From JBCCCJ01 sp039029315 (lineage in GTDB: Bacteria; Bacteroidota; Bacteroidia; J057): a stretch of 64,000 bases of DNA. Both the position numbers and the translations under genes were made by a program. The stretch's first letter is position 1. Each line of letters starts with the position of its first letter. Below are positions 36,380-46,003 of the stretch, one piece after another. The notes beneath the pieces were generated by a model. That model had not been told where the DNA came from, ran no database searches, and saw nothing but the letters and a program-made list of their open reading frames with translations. The stretch spans positions 4,493 through 68,492 of the forward strand of contig JBCCGK010000063.1 in assembly GCA_039029315.1 (NCBI GenBank), written 5' to 3'.

Positions 36380-38713
36380 ATGCGTAACTACTGGCTTTTC
36401 ACTTATCTCAGGAAGAGCGACCCCTTTATCCTGGCTGTTGTTCTTCTTTCCTTCGGCATGATTCAATCTTGCCAAAACAATGGGAAGCCTCCCCTTCCCA
36501 AAGAAGTGGATTACAACTTCCATATTCGGCCAATCCTGGCTGACAATTGCTATGCTTGTCACGGGCCAGACGCCAATCAACGGAAAGCAGATCTACGTCT
36601 GGACACGGAAGAAGGTGCCTATGCTGGACTCAAAGACACACCAGGTCGCTTTGCATTGGTTCCTGGCCATCCCGAACAATCAGAACTCTTCCTGCGTGTC
36701 TCTCAGACCGATACCAGTGAACTGATGCCTCCTCCAGAGTCTAATCTTTCCCTGACAGATCGCGAAATTGCCTTGCTAGAGCGCTGGGTCGCTCAAGGTG
36801 CAGAATACAAAAAACACTGGTCATTCATTCCCCCCACACAACATGCACTTCCAAAAGTCAAGAAAAAGGATTGGCTAAAGAATGAGATCGATCATTTCAT
36901 TCTTGCCAAACTGGAAGAAATGGACCTCCGCCCCAATGAGGATGCAGACAAAGAGCGATTGTTAAAACGTGTAGCTCTGGATCTGACAGGCCTTCCACCT
37001 GAGCCAGACCTTCAAGATCAGTTCCTCCAGGACAATGGCCCGGATGCCTATGAGAAGGTTGTTGATCAGTTGCTTGCCAACAAACATTATGGAGAGAAAA
37101 TGGCCATTCACTGGTTGGATGTAGCACGATATGCAGATTCTCATGGATACCAGGACGATGGATTGCGGACCATGTGGCCCTGGCGAGACTGGGTTATCCA
37201 TGCCTTCAATCAAAATTATCCTTATGACAAGTTCGTCACCTGGCAGTTGGCAGGAGACTTATTGCCTGCCCCCAATAAGGAAATGTTGCTGGCCACAGGG
37301 TTCAACCGGAATCATAAAATCACCCAGGAAGGCGGAGTGATCGATGAAGAATATCGCATTGAATATGTTACGGACAGAACGAACACCTTCGGAAAAACCT
37401 TCATGGGCTTGACCTTTCGATGCGCCAAGTGTCATGACCACAAATACGATCCCATCTCTCAAAAGGACTATTACTCAGCCTTTGCGTTCTTTGATCAGGT
37501 ACCGGAAAAGGGCATTTTCGGCACCATAGACGCCTCATTTGCTGACCCGCCCAATATGAAGATTACGGATGAGGATGTGGCAGAAACACTGAGATTCATC
37601 AACAAGAAAGACACCACCCCTGTCGAGGTCATGATCATGCAAGATTCGGCTGGGATGCGTACTACTCATGTGTTGAATCGAGGGGCTTATGATGCACCTA
37701 CCGATGCAGTAGCCATGGACACGCCTGATGCCATTCTTCCCTTTGACACCAGCAAATATGAAAGGAATCGGCTGGGTCTAAGCAAATGGATGTTGGCAGA
37801 TGAGCATCCCCTGACTGCACGGGTATTTGTGAATCGGGTTTGGCAAGAGATCTTTGGTCAAGGAATTGTGAAGACATCGGGAGATTTTGGGATGCAAGGA
37901 GATTTGCCAAGTCACCTGGAACTGCTGGATTGGTTGGCAGTAGATTTTCGAAAAAATGGCTGGGACATCAAGCGATTGGTCAAACAAATGGTGATGTCTG
38001 CTACCTACCGCCAATCGTCAGAAGTGAAAGAAAAACATCTGAATACTGATCCTGAGAACCTCTTCTTTGCTCGTGCGCCAAGAAACAGATTAGGAGCAGA
38101 GCTGATTCGAGATCATGTTCTGGCCAGTAGCGGCCTGCTCAATACAGAGATCGGTGGCCCCAGCGTGAAACCCTATCAACCCAAAGGATTATGGGAATCC
38201 GCGACTTCTGGCAGGGGCTTGCTCATGAATTATGTGCAGGATCATGGACCGGAACTTTACCGTAGAGGCATGTATGTCTTCATCAAGCGCACCGTCCCAC
38301 CGCCGGTCATGTTGATGTTTGATGCCTCCAACCGAGACCAATGTGAAGTCCGTCGCCCCAACACCAGTACACCTCTTCAGGCACTTGTGATGATGAATGA
38401 TCCGCATGTACTGGAAGCTTCCAGGGTCCTGGCTGAACGTCTGGTCCAGAAAGAAAAACCTGTTGAGACCAAATTGGAAGAAGCTTTTCGTCGCATCGTC
38501 TGTCGACAGCCTCGAAAGCAGGAGCTGCAAACCCTGCAGGAATTTCACCAATCGGAACTCAGCCGACTCAAAATAGAGCCTGAAAAAGCGGAAGAGCTGC
38601 TCTCTGTAGGAGAAGCTCCCCGATATGCAGAAGGAGATTCCACTGAGATTGCTGCCTTGATGCAGACAATTCACCTGATCTACAACATGGAAGAAACCAT
38701 CACAAAAAGCTAG
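36380..38713 (+). CDS. PSCyt1-DUF1549-DUF1553 cytochrome-like protein
   Basis: A 777-residue lipoprotein (lipobox Cys31) of the planctomycete-type cytochrome family. The PSCyt1 domain (about 45-145) has a c-type heme site C57-x-x-C60-H61. DUF1549 (about 160-370) includes WLDVARYADSHGYQDDG and a second CxxCH (FRCAKCHDHKYDPIS). DUF1553 (about 470-730) includes RVFVNRVWQEIFGQGIV and RRPNTSTPLQALVMMND. These proteins are abundant in Planctomycetes and occur beside DUF1501 proteins, often near sulfatases; their function is unknown. A domain between DUF1549 and DUF1553 that is present in many relatives is short here. It opens a three-gene unit. Confidence 0.93.
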   Translation: MRNYWLFTYLRKSDPFILAVVLLSFGMIQSCQNNGKPPLPKEVDYNFHIRPILADNCYACHGPDANQRKADLRLDTEEGAYAGLKDTPGRFALVPGHPEQSELFLRVSQTDTSELMPPPESNLSLTDREIALLERWVAQGAEYKKHWSFIPPTQHALPKVKKKDWLKNEIDHFILAKLEEMDLRPNEDADKERLLKRVALDLTGLPPEPDLQDQFLQDNGPDAYEKVVDQLLANKHYGEKMAIHWLDVARYADSHGYQDDGLRTMWPWRDWVIHAFNQNYPYDKFVTWQLAGDLLPAPNKEMLLATGFNRNHKITQEGGVIDEEYRIEYVTDRTNTFGKTFMGLTFRCAKCHDHKYDPISQKDYYSAFAFFDQVPEKGIFGTIDASFADPPNMKITDEDVAETLRFINKKDTTPVEVMIMQDSAGMRTTHVLNRGAYDAPTDAVAMDTPDAILPFDTSKYERNRLGLSKWMLADEHPLTARVFVNRVWQEIFGQGIVKTSGDFGMQGDLPSHLELLDWLAVDFRKNGWDIKRLVKQMVMSATYRQSSEVKEKHLNTDPENLFFARAPRNRLGAELIRDHVLASSGLLNTEIGGPSVKPYQPKGLWESATSGRGLLMNYVQDHGPELYRRGMYVFIKRTVPPPVMLMFDASNRDQCEVRRPNTSTPLQALVMMNDPHVLEASRVLAERLVQKEKPVETKLEEAFRRIVCRQPRKQELQTLQEFHQSELSRLKIEPEKAEELLSVGEAPRYAEGDSTEIAALMQTIHLIYNMEETITKS

Positions 38714-38802
38714 AATTTACCATGGTTCATCCACGATCATTCGGTGATGGCAGACAATGGGTTGTTTGTGGCCCCTGAACGATCGACCAACAACTACTCG
38801 AT

Positions 38803-40245
38803 ATGAACGACCGTCGACTCAATATCAATCGCAGACATTTCCTTGGCAAATTAAGCCTGGGAATTGGTAGTGCAGCTCTGGGCTCCTTATTGGTACCGGA
38901 CCTGTTTTCATCTACTGGCGGAGATGTATCTGATTTTCCGTTGGGATTTACGCATTTTGCCCCCAAAGCCAAACGGATCATCTATTTGTTCCAAAATGGC
39001 GCTCCCTCTCAATTGGAAAGTTTTGACTTTAAGCCCAAACTGAGAGAGATGCATGGCATGGATTTGCCAGAGTCGATCCGACAAGGCCAACGGTTGACCG
39101 GCATGACCTCTGGTCAAAAATCCTTTCCATTGGTGGGGTCCTATTTTGATTTCAAGCAATATGGCCAATCAGGAGCCTGGATCAGCGAAATCTTCCCAAA
39201 CATTGCCCGCATAGCTGATGATCTCTGTTTCATCAAAACCATGCATACAGAGGCGATCAATCACGATCCTGCACTCACTTTTATGCAGACAGGTGCCCAG
39301 ATAGGCAATCGACCAAGCATGGGAGCCTGGATGAGCTATGGATTGGGAAGTGAGAATGCCAACCTGCCGGCTTTCAGTGTATTGCTGTCGCGAGGTAGGG
39401 GAAATGGACAAGGGGTGTATTCCAAACTCTGGACAAATGGGTTTTTGGACAGCACACATCAAGGCGTGCAGTTCAGTAGTGGAGAAGACCCTGTGCTGTA
39501 TTTGAACAATCCCAAGGGGACAAATCGCGAAGACCGCAGACTGATGCTGGACAAACTGGCTGACCTCAACAGCATGGGCTACGAAGAATTCGGTGATCCC
39601 GAGATTCAGTCCAAAATTCAGCAATATGAAATGGCCTACCGGATGCAGACAGCTGTTCCGGAAATCACAGATTTGAGCCGAGAGCCTGACCACATCATCA
39701 AGATGTATGGAGCCGACTGTCTCGTTCCTGGGACATATGCTGCCAATTGTCTCCTCGCCAGGAAACTCTCAGAAGGAGGGGTAAGATTTGTCCAGCTCTA
39801 TCATCAAGGATGGGACCAGCATGGAAACATGACAGGAGAAATGCCCCTTCAGGCCGAAGATACTGATCGGGCTACCGCAGCCCTCATCACAGATCTCAAG
39901 CAGCGAGGATTGCTGGACGAGACCCTCGTCATTTGGGGAACCGAATTTGGCAGAACCAATTACTGTCAGGGCAAGCTTTCCAGAGAGAACTATGGACGGG
40001 ATCATCACCCGCGTTGCTTCACGATTTTCATGGCTGGCGGTGGCATCAAAGCTGGCATGAGCTATGGCAAGTCTGATGAATTTGGCTACAACATCGTTGA
40101 GAACCCTGTACATGTCAATGACTTTCATGCCACAATTCTTCATTTGTTGGGGCTGGATCATGAACGCTTGACTTACAAACATCTGGGTCGGCGCTATCGC
40201 CTCACTGATGTGGCAGGCGAAGTCATTCATGACATCATTGCCTAG
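38803..40245 (+). CDS. DUF1501-family protein with twin-arginine signal
   Basis: A 480-residue protein of the sulfatase-like DUF1501 family. The N-terminus INRRHFLGKLSLGIGSAALG is a Tat-type signal, so it is exported folded. Family blocks include RIIYLFQNGAPSQLESFDFK, MHTEAINHDPALTFMQTG, QHGNMTGEMP and the terminal VIWGTEFGRTNY with DHHPRCFTIFMAGGGIK. The fold is related to alkaline phosphatases. It almost always pairs with a DUF1553 protein, as here (89-base gap), so the two probably act together in the periplasm. Reaction unknown. Confidence 0.93.
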   Translation: MNDRRLNINRRHFLGKLSLGIGSAALGSLLVPDLFSSTGGDVSDFPLGFTHFAPKAKRIIYLFQNGAPSQLESFDFKPKLREMHGMDLPESIRQGQRLTGMTSGQKSFPLVGSYFDFKQYGQSGAWISEIFPNIARIADDLCFIKTMHTEAINHDPALTFMQTGAQIGNRPSMGAWMSYGLGSENANLPAFSVLLSRGRGNGQGVYSKLWTNGFLDSTHQGVQFSSGEDPVLYLNNPKGTNREDRRLMLDKLADLNSMGYEEFGDPEIQSKIQQYEMAYRMQTAVPEITDLSREPDHIIKMYGADCLVPGTYAANCLLARKLSEGGVRFVQLYHQGWDQHGNMTGEMPLQAEDTDRATAALITDLKQRGLLDETLVIWGTEFGRTNYCQGKLSRENYGRDHHPRCFTIFMAGGGIKAGMSYGKSDEFGYNIVENPVHVNDFHATILHLLGLDHERLTYKHLGRRYRLTDVAGEVIHDIIA

Positions 40246-40294
40246 ATACAAATCTTTGCCTCTCTGAGTTTCTGTGTTCAATTCAGGCGTTTAC

Positions 40295-42457
40295 ATGAAA
40301 AAACTTCTATCCCTGCTCGCCAATGCAGCATTTGCCATACAGGTTCTTCTTCTTTTCCTCTGGATACTCGAATCCTTTGTGAGCATCCCTTCCTGGCTTC
40401 AACCGATTGGTCGGATGCATCCCCTGCTGCTCCACTTCCCCATTGTATTGTGGATTTTGCTGGCGGTTCTTCCCCTTGCGAAGCGGCATCTTGTCTCCGA
40501 ATCCTATCCCCCCCTCCAACATCTCTTGCTCCATCTCGCTGTAGTGATGACTTCTCTCACTGCCTTGATGGGATTCTTTTTGGCACAAGAAGGGGGATAT
40601 GCAGGCAACACCTTGCAGTGGCACAAGTGGGGCGGATTGCTGTTGAGTTTTCTGGGCTACGGTCTGCTCATTGGGTATCCACGATTGAGTGAACGACCAC
40701 AACTCTTACAAAGCATAGTAGGTGGCGGGGTTTTTCTGTTGATCGTTGCCAGCCATTTTGGAGCAGAATTGACACATGGAGAGAATTTTGTTTTTGCGCC
40801 CTTGCAGCAAGCGACCACACAAGAAACCATCGATCCTTCTCAGCCCATTGCACAGGAAATGGTCTTACGAATTCTGGATAGCAAATGCGCCAGTTGTCAT
40901 AATTCCCGAAAGAAAAAAGGAGAATTGGATCTCAGCAGCCTCCAGGCACTTTTTGCTGGTGGAGAACACGGAGACATCATTATAGCTGGAAATGCAAAAG
41001 AAAGTGCGCTTATGCAACGCTTGCACCTTCCTCTCTCAGATGATGATCATATGCCGCCAGAAGGCAAACCGCAACTGGACCAGAGCGAACTTCGACTCCT
41101 GTCTGTCTGGATTGACAATGGCGCAAGCAAGACAGTACAACTCTCTGATCTGGCAGACAGCAGTTCCTTATTTGCTGCTGTCAATCAATGGATTAGTAGG
41201 CAGGGAATTGCCACAGCGGATGGTCCACGCTATTCCTTCCCGGCCGCCTCGGCACGAGACATTCAGGAATTGAATACCCCATTTCGCAGAGTCAGTCCCA
41301 TTAGTGCGACATCTCCAGCCCTGGAAGCGACGATCTTTGTTCGAAAAGCCTATACCCCCCAAAGCATCGCGGATCTACGGTCTGTCAAACAACAACTGGT
41401 TTCCCTGAATCTCAGTCATTTACCAGTGACCGATGAGGATCTGAAGATGGTAGGCGAATTTGAGAAACTGGAAAGGGTGATCCTCAATGGAACAGAGGTT
41501 ACGCATGAAGGACTACAACATCTCACAACCTGTCAACACCTCAAATCTTTGGCCGTCTCCAGCACCAAAATTGGTGCAGAAATCGCAGATTTACTGCCTC
41601 AGTGGCCACTACTTCGAGAAGTGTTTGTCTGGAATACCCGATTGGATTCTGTTGCGATCAACAGCCTGAGCAGTCGATTTCCTGAGATGACAGTTGAACG
41701 TGGGTATATTCCCGATGCAGAGGAAATTCTCAACATGAGTCCTCCTCAAATCATTACAGATATCCGCGTCCTCGGACCAGATGACAAGGTAGAGCTCAAA
41801 CACAATTTTCCTGGTGTCAGCATCCACTATACCACAGATGGCAGTGAGCCAGATAGTCTGAATGGCAAGCTGTATGAAGGCCCAATCAAGTTGGACGGTT
41901 ATACACAGGTCAAGGCTATGGCATTTCACCAAGGATGGATCAGCAGTCAAACCATCAGCCAGACATTTTTCAAAAAAGGAATTGAGATTCAATCCGCAGA
42001 ATTGGAGCATATTCCGAATAAGCGTTTCATGGGCCGGGGGGCAAAAACCATCCTTGATGGACAAAAAGGAGATCCTTCCAGTCAGGAAGGCCCGTTGTGG
42101 ATCGGCTATCGCTTCAATCCTTTTTCAGCCATCATGGATCTTGGAGAAGATGCACCTGAAATTAGCCATTTGACCTTTAGTTATCTTCAGAAAACAGGCT
42201 CGTACATCATGCCCCCCAAGAGCATCGAAGTTTGGGGAGGACCAGAGAAAGACCAACTCAAAAGGCTTGTCCGAAAGATTCCAAAGCAACCCACGGAATC
42301 TCTCCCAAATGAAATTTTGGGCATCGAGCTTTCATTTGAGCCTGCACAGTATCGCTACCTCAAAGTGGTAGCCAAGCCTGTCAATCCGATGCCATCCTGG
42401 CATAAAGGTGCAGGAGACAAGGGGTGGGTGTTTGTAGATGAAATCATTGTGCAGTGA
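40295..42457 (+). CDS. Membrane c-type cytochrome with DUF2231-like core, LRR and chitobiase-like domains
   Basis: A 720-residue multidomain protein. Four or five membrane helices (about 10-170) carry the DUF2231-like motif HPLLLHFPIVLW. A PSCyt1-type cytochrome domain follows (about 190-285, CASCH heme site, MPPEGKPQLD). Leucine-rich repeats lie at about 350-440 (LVSLNLSHLPVTDEDLKMV). A chitobiase/beta-hexosaminidase C-terminal-like sandwich lies at about 490-550 (ISIHYTTDGSEPDSLNG read from VSIHYTTDGSEP). The end is a discoidin-like segment. It starts 49 bases after the DUF1501 gene, completing the unit; it may be the membrane electron-transfer and substrate-binding member. Confidence 0.87.
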   Translation: MKKLLSLLANAAFAIQVLLLFLWILESFVSIPSWLQPIGRMHPLLLHFPIVLWILLAVLPLAKRHLVSESYPPLQHLLLHLAVVMTSLTALMGFFLAQEGGYAGNTLQWHKWGGLLLSFLGYGLLIGYPRLSERPQLLQSIVGGGVFLLIVASHFGAELTHGENFVFAPLQQATTQETIDPSQPIAQEMVLRILDSKCASCHNSRKKKGELDLSSLQALFAGGEHGDIIIAGNAKESALMQRLHLPLSDDDHMPPEGKPQLDQSELRLLSVWIDNGASKTVQLSDLADSSSLFAAVNQWISRQGIATADGPRYSFPAASARDIQELNTPFRRVSPISATSPALEATIFVRKAYTPQSIADLRSVKQQLVSLNLSHLPVTDEDLKMVGEFEKLERVILNGTEVTHEGLQHLTTCQHLKSLAVSSTKIGAEIADLLPQWPLLREVFVWNTRLDSVAINSLSSRFPEMTVERGYIPDAEEILNMSPPQIITDIRVLGPDDKVELKHNFPGVSIHYTTDGSEPDSLNGKLYEGPIKLDGYTQVKAMAFHQGWISSQTISQTFFKKGIEIQSAELEHIPNKRFMGRGAKTILDGQKGDPSSQEGPLWIGYRFNPFSAIMDLGEDAPEISHLTFSYLQKTGSYIMPPKSIEVWGGPEKDQLKRLVRKIPKQPTESLPNEILGIELSFEPAQYRYLKVVAKPVNPMPSWHKGAGDKGWVFVDEIIVQ

Positions 42458-42567
42458 AGAGGAGAAACATCGGAGGAATAGGCTGGTGACACTGATGGAA
42501 AAATCATCAAAAAACCGGCGAATTCAGAACTTGCAGGATCAGGTCAGCTGAACCAAACAATCCCCGA

Positions 42568-42789
42568 TTATTTACACGCACAATAGTACCAGCTATCCAG
42601 TTCTCCTCCCAATTCTTGCAGAAAGGATTTGATGGCTTTTTTGCCAGTATACTGATCCTGGTCTGAGATCAAAACTGGCGCTGGCAAGCCTTCTTTTTCT
42701 TCAATTTTGTGGCTAAGAACCAATTCGTTGAGCATCGTTTGGATGTCCTGTACTTCTTCCGTTTGGGTAGAATATTGTAAGACGATCAT
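42568..42789 (-). CDS. Small conserved-looking hypothetical protein
   Basis: A 73-residue acidic protein. It begins with a beta strand (MIVLQYSTQT), has a helix (EVQDIQTMLNELVLSH), then a loop PAPVLISDQDQYTGKKAIKSF that resembles the C-terminal half of a thioredoxin or glutaredoxin fold. It ends in WYYCACK. It starts only 2 bases after the membrane protein gene on the same strand, so the two are co-transcribed. No function can be assigned; the closing Cys-x-Cys could bind metal or be redox-active. Confidence 0.65.
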   Translation of the reverse strand: MIVLQYSTQTEEVQDIQTMLNELVLSHKIEEKEGLPAPVLISDQDQYTGKKAIKSFLQELGGELDSWYYCACK

Positions 42790-42791
42790 AG

Positions 42792-44024
42792 TTAGAGATC
42801 TAAGTATTTGACAACAAGTTCATAGCGATCGAAGTCCGGGATTGTCGGCCGTTTCTCTTCATGAATCTCCCGCGCGAGCTGAATTGGATCTGCGCTCTGG
42901 GACTGTCCCGGCCAGAAATAATACCGAAGTCCTCCTTTATACGCTTTTGGTTCGGCAAAGATTTGCAGCCTCGGGATTTGCTCAGCGACTTGCCAGGCAC
43001 AGAGATACATGAGGGGCGATAGACAGATAGTCAGAGCAACTCTTAGCCAGAGGGGTCTGATTTTTTCTTCCAACCACCCTACTCCATCCGCTCCCAGAAT
43101 GCACAATACAAGATATGGCAAAAGAAAAAACACATAACTATCTGTAACATTGTAGCGCATCGCAAATCCCCAGATCGGTGCTGCCGCCAATAGAAGCAGG
43201 AGTGTCCATGCTCTTCTTTTCTTCCAGTTTATCCAGATGCCCCACACCAATAGTGGCAAGAATACATGAAAGTTGTATATCAAATAGCCGATACTCCTGA
43301 GCCCGCCAAAAAACAAGTTCTTGATATCCATTTGCAACACCTGTCCCTGATAAGCATGGTCAAAAAATATCGCGGAGAGGGGATGTGTCTGCAACAAGAT
43401 TGGCAACAAAAATAATGGACTGACCAAGAGTGCAAATAATCCAATCGGTCCCAGACGTTGCTTCCAGTTTTTCTCCCCACGCATCCAGTACATGCCTACT
43501 GCTGGCAATAGCAAGAGAAATTGGATATGGGTCAGCATAGCGACAGCCATCCATATGGCCACTTGCCAGGATCGTTTGTTCTCTTCCTGCAAGACATCTT
43601 GTCCCATTGCCCAAAATATCTCCATCGCAATCCACATACTCATGCTGTAGACTTCAATCGTAACTGCCTGTCTCCACCAACTAAAACTCACAGCAAAAAT
43701 AAGGCTAGTTATCAAGGCAATTGACTGTTTCCCGCTAGCTAGGTCAATGAGTAGATATAGCCGATACAGACATCCCATGGCAAACACAATGGACAATCCC
43801 GTCAATAGACTCACTGGATTCCCAATTTGCGGCAAGATCAGGATGTGACAAAGGTTCAGATATAAGAAATGGCTGGTAGCATTGGTCGCCCAATCAAAGC
43901 CCAAACTTGCATAATATAGCACCCCAATCGAGTCTCCAAAACTGAGAAATGGATTTTTGGTGAGCCAATATATCAGCCCAATCAAGCCAAAAATCATCCA
44001 TGTGAGATAGCGGTTCTTTGCCAT
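42792..44024 (-). CDS. DUF2723-like multi-pass membrane protein (GT-C type)
   Basis: A 410-residue protein with about ten membrane helices. The first loop FLSFGDSIGVLYYASLGF and the segment SWWRQAVTIEVYSMSMW resemble the DUF2723 pattern of integral membrane glycosyltransferases, in which acidic residues after helix 1 are catalytic. Several TH-motif helices (AMLTHIQFLLLLPAVGMY) also fit. It is shorter than typical DUF2723 proteins, which run to about 1,000 residues with C-terminal repeats. A role in transferring a lipid-linked sugar to envelope protein is plausible only. Confidence 0.7.
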   Translation of the reverse strand: MAKNRYLTWMIFGLIGLIYWLTKNPFLSFGDSIGVLYYASLGFDWATNATSHFLYLNLCHILILPQIGNPVSLLTGLSIVFAMGCLYRLYLLIDLASGKQSIALITSLIFAVSFSWWRQAVTIEVYSMSMWIAMEIFWAMGQDVLQEENKRSWQVAIWMAVAMLTHIQFLLLLPAVGMYWMRGEKNWKQRLGPIGLFALLVSPLFLLPILLQTHPLSAIFFDHAYQGQVLQMDIKNLFFGGLRSIGYLIYNFHVFLPLLVWGIWINWKKRRAWTLLLLLAAAPIWGFAMRYNVTDSYVFFLLPYLVLCILGADGVGWLEEKIRPLWLRVALTICLSPLMYLCAWQVAEQIPRLQIFAEPKAYKGGLRYYFWPGQSQSADPIQLAREIHEEKRPTIPDFDRYELVVKYLDL

Positions 44025-44109
44025 GAGAAGTCAAAGGTAGAGAAAGGCACAAAAATTCATACTTTTTTTTTCGTCCTTTTCCGCTAATTTTACAAGCCAA
44101 TTGAAGAAA

Positions 44110-45993
44110 ATGCTTATCAACTCCCCCCGTGTATGTATTTGGGTTTCAGTGCTTATCTGGATCACCTCCGCATTGTCTTGCACCCCAATTCCTTCCCCTC
44201 CCAGTGCTGAGCCAGATCCTCATTCCTATGCCAAACCCTGGGAGGCCAAGGTTACCCACCTCGATCTTGACCTTGTGGTCGACTTTGAAGAAGAGATCAT
44301 CTCTGGTACGGCTATCCTCTCCATCGAGCGAATCGATGATGCAGACAAGTTGTATCTCGACACTGATGGATTAAACATAGAAGCGGTATTGATCGCCTCC
44401 AATGGCCAAAATGAAACTGTTGCCACCTATACATTGGGAGAAGAAGATTCTGTCCTTGGGCAAGCACTGATCGTGGATTTAAAGTCCAATACACGATATG
44501 TTCATGTGGTATACTCTACCAAACCAGGCGCTGAAGCCCTTCAGTTTCTGTCACCAGAACTTACTTCAGGGGATTCTCCCTTTTTGCTGACGCAATCTCA
44601 AAGCACCTTTGCCCGGACATGGGTTCCTATCCAGGACAGTCCCGGAATTCGCTTTACCTATCATGCCACAGTGAAGGTTCCAGAAGGCTTGATGGCATTG
44701 ATGAGTGCAGAGAATCCAACCCAACTTTCTCCTGCCGGAATCTATGAGTTCAATATGATGATCCCTATTCCAGCTTATTTGTTGGCACTGGCAGTTGGGG
44801 AAGTCGAATTCCAGGCTATTGGAGCTCGAACAGGCGTCTATGCAGAACCGGGTTTGGTAGAAGCAGCAGCCTACGAATTCGCTGAAGTAGAAGATATGAT
44901 GAAAATCGCGGAGTCTCTCTACGGTCCCTACAGATGGGAACGATATGACATCATCGTATTGCCTCCCAGTTTCCCATTTGGAGGCATGGAGAATCCTCGA
45001 TTGACCTTTGCTACGCCAACTATTTTGGCTGGAGACCGCTCTCTTGTGAGTCTTGTTGCTCATGAGTTGGCACATTCCTGGTCAGGGAATCTTGTCACCA
45101 ATGCTACCTGGAATGACTTTTGGCTCAATGAAGGGTTCACTGTCTATTTTGAGTTGCGAATCATGGAGGCCTTGAAGGGAAGAAGTTATTCTGAAATGTT
45201 GGCTCATATCAGTCTGGAAGATCTCAATGATGAAGTAGCTGGAATGGGCTCTAACAATCCCGACACCCGCCTGAAGCTTGAGTTGGAAGGCCGACATGCG
45301 GATGATGGCATGACCTCTATTGCCTACGACAAAGGATATTACTTTTTGAGATTGATTGAAGAAACAGTCGGGCGAGGGGCTTTTGATATCTTTTTGAAGG
45401 CTTATTTTGAAAAGAATGCCTTCAAATCCATGACAACAGACGGATTTTTGACGCAATTACAGGAAGAACTCCTGGTCCACCACCCCGGTGCTTCTGAAGC
45501 AATCAGCATCCCTGAATGGGTACACACGCCTGGCATTCCGGAGAATCTTCCTCAACCTGGATCTGAGAGGTTCGATGCTGTCGAAAGTGCTGTCAGTTCC
45601 TGGATCGCTGGGGTAGAATCCTCTCAATTGGAAACGGCCAACTGGTCCTCTCATGAATGGCTACATTTCATCCGGGTATTGCCTTCTTCTATCGGAGCAG
45701 ATAAATTGGCAGAACTCGACTCTGCGTTTCAATTTACCCAAAGCACCAACAGTGAAATACAAAACAAATGGTATCAAAGAGCTATACAGGCAGAATATGA
45801 ATATGCCTATCCAGCTATCCGGTCGTTTTTGCTCAAAGTTGGGAGGAGAAAATTTCTCAAACCCTTGTACACTGAAATGATGAAAACAGAATCCGGTGCA
45901 GCCAGAGCTCATGAGATCTACCAAATAGCCCGTGAGCGTTATCATCCTATTGCCGTCAACACCATAGATGAGGTATTGAATTGGACTCCATAA
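44110..45993 (+). CDS. M1-family metallopeptidase (aminopeptidase/LTA4 hydrolase-like), lipoprotein
   Basis: A 627-residue zinc peptidase. The signal peptide ends in a lipobox (SALSCTP). The N-terminal beta-saddle domain is about 40-235, with the exopeptidase motif GGMEN in the catalytic domain. The zinc site is HELAH (318-322) and Glu341 in NEGFT, i.e. HEXXH-x18-E. The C-terminal helical domain (about 480-625) matches the leukotriene A4 hydrolase type. It probably trims peptides in the periplasm or at the cell surface. An upstream TTG three codons earlier is not preferred. Confidence 0.93.
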   Translation: MLINSPRVCIWVSVLIWITSALSCTPIPSPPSAEPDPHSYAKPWEAKVTHLDLDLVVDFEEEIISGTAILSIERIDDADKLYLDTDGLNIEAVLIASNGQNETVATYTLGEEDSVLGQALIVDLKSNTRYVHVVYSTKPGAEALQFLSPELTSGDSPFLLTQSQSTFARTWVPIQDSPGIRFTYHATVKVPEGLMALMSAENPTQLSPAGIYEFNMMIPIPAYLLALAVGEVEFQAIGARTGVYAEPGLVEAAAYEFAEVEDMMKIAESLYGPYRWERYDIIVLPPSFPFGGMENPRLTFATPTILAGDRSLVSLVAHELAHSWSGNLVTNATWNDFWLNEGFTVYFELRIMEALKGRSYSEMLAHISLEDLNDEVAGMGSNNPDTRLKLELEGRHADDGMTSIAYDKGYYFLRLIEETVGRGAFDIFLKAYFEKNAFKSMTTDGFLTQLQEELLVHHPGASEAISIPEWVHTPGIPENLPQPGSERFDAVESAVSSWIAGVESSQLETANWSSHEWLHFIRVLPSSIGADKLAELDSAFQFTQSTNSEIQNKWYQRAIQAEYEYAYPAIRSFLLKVGRRKFLKPLYTEMMKTESGAARAHEIYQIARERYHPIAVNTIDEVLNWTP

Positions 45994-46003
45994 CATCCTG
46001 GAC

